Shown here: in pieces, positions 32,314 to 36,861 of the stretch
How positions within the stretch are numbered: position 1 is the first letter of the stretch
Layout: every line of letters starts with the position of its first letter
Assembly: GCA_963169665.1 (NCBI GenBank)
Contig: CAUJET010000119.1
Location: 1-36,861 of the forward strand
Direction: 5' to 3'
Length of the DNA stretch: 36,861 bases
DNA from: Actinomycetota bacterium
Lineage (GTDB): Bacteria; Actinomycetota; Acidimicrobiia; Acidimicrobiales; Ilumatobacteraceae
Position numbers and translations under genes: made by a program
The notes under the pieces: model-generated
Seen by the model: the letters and a program-made list of their open reading frames with translations, nothing else
The model's database searches: none
Told to the model about the DNA's origin: nothing

Positions 32314-33861
32314 GTGGAGCGGAGTGGCCCCGACGATGCGCGCGACGACGAGTCGAATGCGCCGGACGACGGTTGGGACGACGACGCCCCGATCTACCCC
32401 GCCGCTCCGGTGCCGACCCACGAGCGCGCCTGGCGTCATCCGTCCGAGATCGGCCAGGCCGCATGGGTCACGAGCGAACCGCCCGTCACGATCGGTCGCG
32501 GACTGCTCGTCACGAGCGGCGCGATCGGCTCGGCACTTGGGGTGGCGGTGCTCTACCTGCTCCTGCCCGCCGGGGCTCCCTCGCCATCGGCCTCCCCGAC
32601 GGTCACGTCGTCGGTGGCGTCGCTGCGCCCGTCGATCGTCACCCTCGCCGACGAACCAGCGGTCACCTCCATGCTGCTGAGCGAGCCGACCGAGGTGCGT
32701 ACCGACGGCCCCGGGCTCACCCTGCCTGCCGCCGACACCCCGAGCACGGTGCTGGTCATGTCGGTCGAAGCCCCGACGCAAGAGCCGCTGTCGGTCGCGG
32801 TGGCGATCGAGGGCGACCCGTACGTGGTGACCACCGCGAACGCACTCGAGTCGATCGGGTCGATCGACCTGCTCGGCCCGGGCGACGTCGAGGTGACGCC
32901 GCGCATGTCGGCCGAACTCGTGTCGATCGAGGGTGATCTCGCCTACCTCGCGCCGTCGGAGGCGATGGAGGTCGTCAGCTTCGCCGCCACCGCGACCGCC
33001 GAGGCGGGCCAGAGCGTGACGGTGCTCGCCGACGATCCGGCGCAGGTGGCGTACGTCGAGTCGGGGACCGCCGGCGGTGTGCCCGAGCTCGATGCAGGGC
33101 TGATCGTCGAGGGAACCCCCGTGATCGACGACCAGGGCGCGCTCGTCGCGCTGTGCACGGTGGTCATCGACGGCGACGGCGCACACGTCGAGATGATCCC
33201 GGTGATCGACCCGACTGCCGACCCGTCGGTGCCCCCGTCATCGGACGACGGCGCCGGTGTCGACGGAGCCACCGATGCGTCGGTGGCCGACGGCGACACG
33301 CCGACCGACCCGACCGCCACCACGATCCCGAGCGGCACCGCCCCAACCGACCGCCCGTCGACCACCACCACCGTGCCCACGTCGGCGTCGGTCACCACCA
33401 CGACGGCTGCGACCTCGGGGTCGGGTCCTGCAGCGACGCCGTCGGCCTGGGCCGGCCTGCGCTTCGACGGAGCACCGACGTCGGCCCCGCTCACGATCAC
33501 GGGTGTGGTCGCCGGCAGCCCGGCGATGGCCGCGGGTGTGATGGTGGGCGAGCGCATCACCGCCGTCGACGGGATCGAGGTCACCACGGTCGACGATGTC
33601 GCCGCGGCGATCAAGCGCCATCAGCCGGGCGAGGTCATGAAGCTCACGCTGGCGGCCCGCACCACGTCGACGTCGACCACCACGGGGAGCGGCACGGGAG
33701 GCACGGGAGGCACGGGTGCGTCGGGCACGTCGGGCACGACCGCCACCACCAGCACGACGGTGGCCACCTCCGGCCAGTCGAGCGGCACCGGCGCCACGGG
33801 GACCACCGGCGGCACGCGCACGATCAGCGTCGTGCTCGCCGCCTTCGCACCCACCGTGTGA
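32314..33861 (+). CDS. membrane pseudoprotease-PDZ protein (HtrA-like architecture)
   Basis: A 515-residue protein. A cytoplasmic acidic N-terminus contains RAWRHPSEIG (about 38-47), seen in actinobacterial HtrA-like proteins. One membrane helix (about 63-85) is followed by a trypsin-like region (about 100-300), a Thr/Asp/Pro-rich linker (about 300-378), and a PDZ domain (about 379-511: GVVAGSPAMAAGVMVGERITAVDGIEV). The protease region lacks a GNSGG nucleophile motif; the matching place reads GLIVEGTPVIDDQGALVAL, so it is probably inactive. The last two PDZ strands (VMKLTLAART and TISVVLAAF) are split by about 50 Thr/Ser/Gly residues. GTG at 32314 has a close -10. The 3' end overlaps the convergent SDR gene by 38 bp. 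Confidence 0.88.
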   Translation: MERSGPDDARDDESNAPDDGWDDDAPIYPAAPVPTHERAWRHPSEIGQAAWVTSEPPVTIGRGLLVTSGAIGSALGVAVLYLLLPAGAPSPSASPTVTSSVASLRPSIVTLADEPAVTSMLLSEPTEVRTDGPGLTLPAADTPSTVLVMSVEAPTQEPLSVAVAIEGDPYVVTTANALESIGSIDLLGPGDVEVTPRMSAELVSIEGDLAYLAPSEAMEVVSFAATATAEAGQSVTVLADDPAQVAYVESGTAGGVPELDAGLIVEGTPVIDDQGALVALCTVVIDGDGAHVEMIPVIDPTADPSVPPSSDDGAGVDGATDASVADGDTPTDPTATTIPSGTAPTDRPSTTTTVPTSASVTTTTAATSGSGPAATPSAWAGLRFDGAPTSAPLTITGVVAGSPAMAAGVMVGERITAVDGIEVTTVDDVAAAIKRHQPGEVMKLTLAARTTSTSTTTGSGTGGTGGTGASGTSGTTATTSTTVATSGQSSGTGATGTTGGTRTISVVLAAFAPTV

Positions 33862-34780
33862 CCCAGGCGGCGCCCATGAGCGCGGCCGCCCCTGCCAGCA
33901 CCATGCCGCCGAGCGCGAGCTCCTGGCGACGTTTCGGGGTGATCATCGTCCACCACTTCGCCTCGGTGCCCTCCACGTAGGCCTGCTCGTTGGTGATGGT
34001 GGGCCGCCAACCGGCCGCCTTCAACCGGTCGTTGGCCACGAGCCACGGCGAGTGGGTGTAGCTGCGCAGGCCGGGCGGGATGGGGCCGCGTTGGAAACGC
34101 CAGCGTACGGACGTGACCACCTCCGACACCCGGTCGGGGAGTTGGACGCGAGGGCGGGCCCCGGCAAGCGCTCGCACCTGTGCGGCGGGGATGCTGCCGT
34201 CGGGCGCGACGTTGAACACACCGTCGAGCCGTGATGCTGCGGCGAGGACGACCGCGTCCGCGAGGTCGTCGAGGTGCAGGAACTGCGCCGGAGGATCGTC
34301 GACCGCGAACCGCTGCCCCATGCCAGCAGCGAGGGCGCGGGCGAGGCCCGACGTGCCGTTCGCCGCCATCGGGACGACCGGTCGCAGCACGGCGACGGTA
34401 CGCCCGGGCGCGGCGCGACGCCAGTCGTCGGCCATCTGTTCGACGGCAGCGAGTTGGGTCGCGTAGCGGAACTCGGTGTCGGGCCGGAGCACCGCCTCCT
34501 CCGTGAGCGGCACGGGGTTGTTGTCCCACGCGCCGTACACCATCGCCGAGGAGACGACCACGAGGTGCTCGGCGCAGCCGAGTCCGGCGAGCATCTCGGC
34601 GGCGCCGGCCGTGAGGCTCTCGCGGCGCCGTGCGCGGGTGTCGGGATCGGAGCCTCCTGTGTACAGCGCCACCTCCGCCTGGTCGAGCGGGACCCCGGCG
34701 AGGCCGTCGATCGTGGCGAGCCGGCTGAGCACGCGGGTGCCGAGCGCGCTCTCCGCATCGCTCACCCACACCCCGGTCAT
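33824..34780 (-). CDS. degenerate extended-SDR (epimerase-like) protein with C-terminal membrane anchor
   Basis: A 318-residue protein related to NAD-dependent epimerases/dehydratases. Recognisable parts are LVVVSSAMVYGAWDNNPVPLTE (73-94), VLRPVVPMAANG, and FLHLDDLADAV. The N-terminal nucleotide loop GxxGxxG is degenerate (WVSDAESALGTRVL), and the catalytic YxxxK reads YATQL at Tyr106, so the Lys is missing. Catalysis is doubtful. The C-terminus has a hydrophobic helix (LALGGMVLAGAAALMGAAW) followed by RRRRARR, an unusual membrane anchor. ATG at 34780 is supported by a TACTGT -10; the open frame upstream to 35125 is a shadow of the next gene. Its end overlaps the PDZ gene. Confidence 0.87.
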   Translation of the reverse strand: MTGVWVSDAESALGTRVLSRLATIDGLAGVPLDQAEVALYTGGSDPDTRARRRESLTAGAAEMLAGLGCAEHLVVVSSAMVYGAWDNNPVPLTEEAVLRPDTEFRYATQLAAVEQMADDWRRAAPGRTVAVLRPVVPMAANGTSGLARALAAGMGQRFAVDDPPAQFLHLDDLADAVVLAAASRLDGVFNVAPDGSIPAAQVRALAGARPRVQLPDRVSEVVTSVRWRFQRGPIPPGLRSYTHSPWLVANDRLKAAGWRPTITNEQAYVEGTEAKWWTMITPKRRQELALGGMVLAGAAALMGAAWVTRWVRRRRARR

Positions 34781-34787
34781 GCGCTGC

Positions 34788-34793
34788 ACAGTA
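34788..34793 (-). promoter_or_regulatory. -10 element TACTGT of the SDR-like gene
   Basis: TACTGT on the minus strand ends 7 nt before the ATG at 34780. The divergent TAGCAT at 34836 drives the opposite gene from the same 67-nt region. Confidence 0.5.
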
Positions 34794-34835
34794 GGCCGGG
34801 TGCCGCCCGCGGGCACGCTCACCCGGTGCCCGCCG

Positions 34836-34841
34836 TAGCAT
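34836..34841 (+). promoter_or_regulatory. -10 element TAGCAT of the zincin-like gene
   Basis: TAGCAT ends 6 nt before the ATG at 34848. Confidence 0.55.
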
Positions 34842-34847
34842 GCCCCC

Positions 34848-36080
34848 ATGGCCGATGACGACGCCGGTTCCGGCCGGGGCGAATCCGACTTCAATCCCTT
34901 CGCGAACATGCCGTTGTTCGGTGATCTCGCGAAGGCCCTCCAGGGCCAGGGCCCGCTCAACTGGGATGCGGCGAAGCAGTTCGCCGCGCTCGCCTCGTCG
35001 GGTGGCAGCGTCGGGCCGGGTGGCGTCGCGCTCCCCGCCGGCGGTGAGGCCAACGTCGATCCCACGGTGCGGATCGCGTTCGAGCGGCTGACGCCGATCG
35101 CCGAGATGCACGTCCGCGACGTCACCGGCTACGACGGACCGTCCGCGCGGCTCGAGCTCGTCACACCCGGCGTCTGGGCACAGCGCACCCTCGAGGACTA
35201 CCGGCCGCTGTTCACCGACCTCGCCGTCTCGCTGGCCAGACCGGCGAGCGGTGACGGCGACGACGCCGCGGCCGCCTCCGCCGCGGATCCGATGATGGCG
35301 ATGATGGCCGGACTCAGCCAGATGATGGCGCCGGCGATGATGGGCATGTCGATCGGATCGATGGTCGGCCGCCTCGGGCTCCGGGCGTTCGGGCAGTACG
35401 ACCTCCCCGTCCCGCGCACCTCCGGTTCGTTGCTGGTCGTGCCGCGCACGGTCGACCAGTTCGCCGAGGAGTGGAGCCTGCCGGTCGACGAGATGCGCCT
35501 GTGGGTGCTCGCCCAGGAGCTCATCGGGCACACGGTGTACTCGCACGAACCGACGCGTGCAGCGATCACCTCGCTCGTGCAGCGTCACGTCGGCGCGTTC
35601 CGGGCCGATCCGTCGAGCGTCTCCGACAAGCTCGCCGACCTCGACCTCGACGGCGACGATCCGATGAGCGCGATCCAGAAGGCGTTCGGTGATCCTGAGG
35701 TGCTCCTCGGTGCGGTGCGCTCACCCGAGCAGGTCGCGATGGCCCCCGTGCTCGACGCGAGCACCGCCGCCGTGGTCGGCTACGTCGACTACATGGTGGA
35801 CGCGGTGGCCGCACGGCTCATCGGTGGCGATGCGCTGCGCATCGCCGAGGCGGTCAGACGCCGCCGCATCGAGGCCGGCGCGGAGGACGTCTTCATCGAG
35901 CGGCTCCTCGGTCTGCAGGTCACACCGGCGCTCGTGCAGCGCGGCAAGAACTTCGTGGCCGGCGTGGTCGATCGAGCTGGCGAGTCGTCGCTGTCGAAGC
36001 TGTTCGCGACGGCCACGTCGCTGCCCACCCCTGCCGAGCTCGACGCGCCGGGCCTGTGGCTCGCGCGCATCGAGCTCTGA
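34848..36080 (+). CDS. zincin-like (DUF2342/F420-associated hydrolase) family protein lacking the first HExxH His
   Basis: A 410-residue protein of the actinobacterial family annotated as zinc-dependent metalloprotease or coenzyme-F420 biosynthesis-associated hydrolase. Visible family parts are the N-terminal FNPFANMPLFGDL, a Met/Ala-rich stretch (about 145-175), GQYDLPVPR, and the helix with the expected zinc site. That site reads QELIGH (223-228) where HExxH is expected; Gln223 is codon CAG at 35514-35516. Loss of one zinc ligand suggests weak or no metal catalysis. The C-terminal half is mostly helical. It is divergent from the SDR-like gene, and a hydrolase follows 5 nt downstream on the same strand. 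Confidence 0.87.
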   Translation: MADDDAGSGRGESDFNPFANMPLFGDLAKALQGQGPLNWDAAKQFAALASSGGSVGPGGVALPAGGEANVDPTVRIAFERLTPIAEMHVRDVTGYDGPSARLELVTPGVWAQRTLEDYRPLFTDLAVSLARPASGDGDDAAAASAADPMMAMMAGLSQMMAPAMMGMSIGSMVGRLGLRAFGQYDLPVPRTSGSLLVVPRTVDQFAEEWSLPVDEMRLWVLAQELIGHTVYSHEPTRAAITSLVQRHVGAFRADPSSVSDKLADLDLDGDDPMSAIQKAFGDPEVLLGAVRSPEQVAMAPVLDASTAAVVGYVDYMVDAVAARLIGGDALRIAEAVRRRRIEAGAEDVFIERLLGLQVTPALVQRGKNFVAGVVDRAGESSLSKLFATATSLPTPAELDAPGLWLARIEL

Positions 36081-36085
36081 CCGGC

Positions 36086-36861
36086 GTGGGCGACGCCGAG
36101 GGTCCTGCCGCCTCCGCCGGTTGGAGCGCCCACGAGCGCGAGTACTCGCCGTCGACGTGCATCCCTTCCATCGACGTGGAGTTGGCGCAGTACGCCGAGC
36201 GCAGCCGGGCGGCGGCGACGCTCCCCCACCGCTCGCTGGCCTACGGCGACCGTGCCGACGAGCGGCTCGTCGTGTTCGACGGTCCGGCCGGTGCACCGCT
36301 GCACGTGTTCGTGCACGGCGGCTACTGGCAGGCGTTGTCCGCCGAGGACTCGCTGCTGCCGGCCCCCGAACTCGTCGGCGCCGGCCATACGTTCGCCGCG
36401 GTCGACTACACCCTCGCCCCGCACGCGACCATCGGGACGATGATCGATCAGTGCGTCCGGGCGCTCGAGTGCGTCGTCGCCGACCTGCGTCCGTCGGCGA
36501 TCACACTGTCGGGCAGCTCCGCCGGCGCACACCTGGCTGCCCACGTCGCGCAGCGCACCGCGGTCGCGATCGACCGGTTGATCCTGTTGAGCGGCATGTT
36601 CCAGCTCGAACCGCTCCGGGCCACCACCGTGAACGACGCGCTCGGCCTCGACGCCGACCAGGCCGAGGCGTGGTCGGTCCCGTTGTCACCGCGGCCGGCG
36701 TGTCAGGTGGTGATCGTCCACGGCAGGATCGAGACGGTGGCGTTCAAGGCGCAGAGCGCCCGTCTCGCCGCGGCCTGGGGGGTGCCGGCGGTGGAGGTGG
36801 ACGATCGGAACCACTTCGATCTGGTGCACGATCTCGCGGCGATCGATCTCCGTCTCGGCCC
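36086..36861 (+). CDS. alpha/beta hydrolase, kynurenine-formamidase-like, truncated by the window edge
   Basis: 258 codons are visible and the frame is still open at the window end, so the gene is partial at its 3' side. It has the formamidase-type oxyanion motif HGGYW (77-81), the nucleophile elbow GSSAG (Ser145), and the late His in DDRNHFDL (His243). The N-terminal WSAHEREYSPST is also usual in kynurenine formamidase-like proteins, which hydrolyse N-formylkynurenine or related amides/esters. Substrate is not certain. GTG at 36086 is 5 nt after the zincin-like stop, so the two may be cotranscribed. Confidence 0.85.
   Translation, partial: MGDAEGPAASAGWSAHEREYSPSTCIPSIDVELAQYAERSRAAATLPHRSLAYGDRADERLVVFDGPAGAPLHVFVHGGYWQALSAEDSLLPAPELVGAGHTFAAVDYTLAPHATIGTMIDQCVRALECVVADLRPSAITLSGSSAGAHLAAHVAQRTAVAIDRLILLSGMFQLEPLRATTVNDALGLDADQAEAWSVPLSPRPACQVVIVHGRIETVAFKAQSARLAAAWGVPAVEVDDRNHFDLVHDLAAIDLRLG

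Noticed and set aside
1..36861. tRNA, rRNA, CRISPR array, insertion sequence or prophage
   Set aside because: No cloverleaf with CCA-type ends, no spaced identical repeats, no transposase or integrase motifs, and no break in codon style was seen.

Overview
The window is a high-GC (about 70% by eye), gene-dense piece of a free-living actinobacterial chromosome. GTG starts and GTGA/ATGA gene overlaps are common, and many genes look leaderless. Gene content (MreB, HelD-type RNAP helicase, a hemE-hemH-hemY cluster, a DtxR-family regulator, WRHPSE-type PDZ protein, Thr-rich lipoproteins) fits Acidimicrobiia, with Ilumatobacter-like bacteria the likeliest group. That placement is inference from gene style, not from a marker gene. 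I see no phage, transposon, CRISPR, rRNA or tRNA.

Layout. 1-5,021: start of an Lhr-type helicase (minus), a GAF/PAS sensor with no output domain (minus), an SF2 helicase, a DtxR/MntR-family regulator with an altered metal site, and a small lipoprotein. 5,052-9,520 (minus): HelD-like helicase and an HD-GYP protein carrying a membrane-crossing stalk and an outer beta domain. 9,701-15,708 (plus): hemE, hemH and hemY for late heme synthesis, then a class E sortase with a lipoprotein signal and an apolipoprotein N-acyltransferase whose catalytic Cys position is Ser. 15,716-20,180: D-aminoacyl-tRNA deacylase (minus), an aldose-epimerase-like protein, and a tightly packed GT4 / methyltransferase / alpha-toroid protein operon. 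20,347-24,030: secreted poly-Gly protein (minus), ALDH7-type dehydrogenase (plus), and an overlapping nitroreductase-methyltransferase pair (minus). 24,100-26,273: TesB thioesterase overlapping a lipoprotein sugar dehydrogenase. 26,319-29,076 (minus): enoyl-CoA hydratase, RNB ribonuclease and GNAT acetyltransferase in one overlapping operon. 29,142-30,197: a type IV pilin-like protein with a LamG domain. 30,222-32,171 (minus): moaE, a small membrane protein with a collagen-like tail, and mreB in one operon. 32,314-36,861: a pseudoprotease-PDZ protein, a degenerate SDR with a C-terminal anchor, a zincin-family protein lacking the first His of HExxH, and a truncated alpha/beta hydrolase.

How it fits together. 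Most genes are core metabolism, RNA/DNA handling and cell envelope. Three themes stand out. First, at least twelve genes carry a TAnnnT -10 hexamer ending 6-10 nt before the start codon, a shared leaderless-promoter layout. Second, several intergenic or 3'-terminal sites hold 11-13-bp tandem repeats of three or four copies. Third, several recognisable enzymes have lost or swapped key residues (Lnt Cys to Ser, zincin His to Gln, SDR Lys to Leu, trypsin-like Ser lost, DtxR Cys to Gly). The least explained functional unit is the GT4-methyltransferase-toroid operon at 17,124-20,180.
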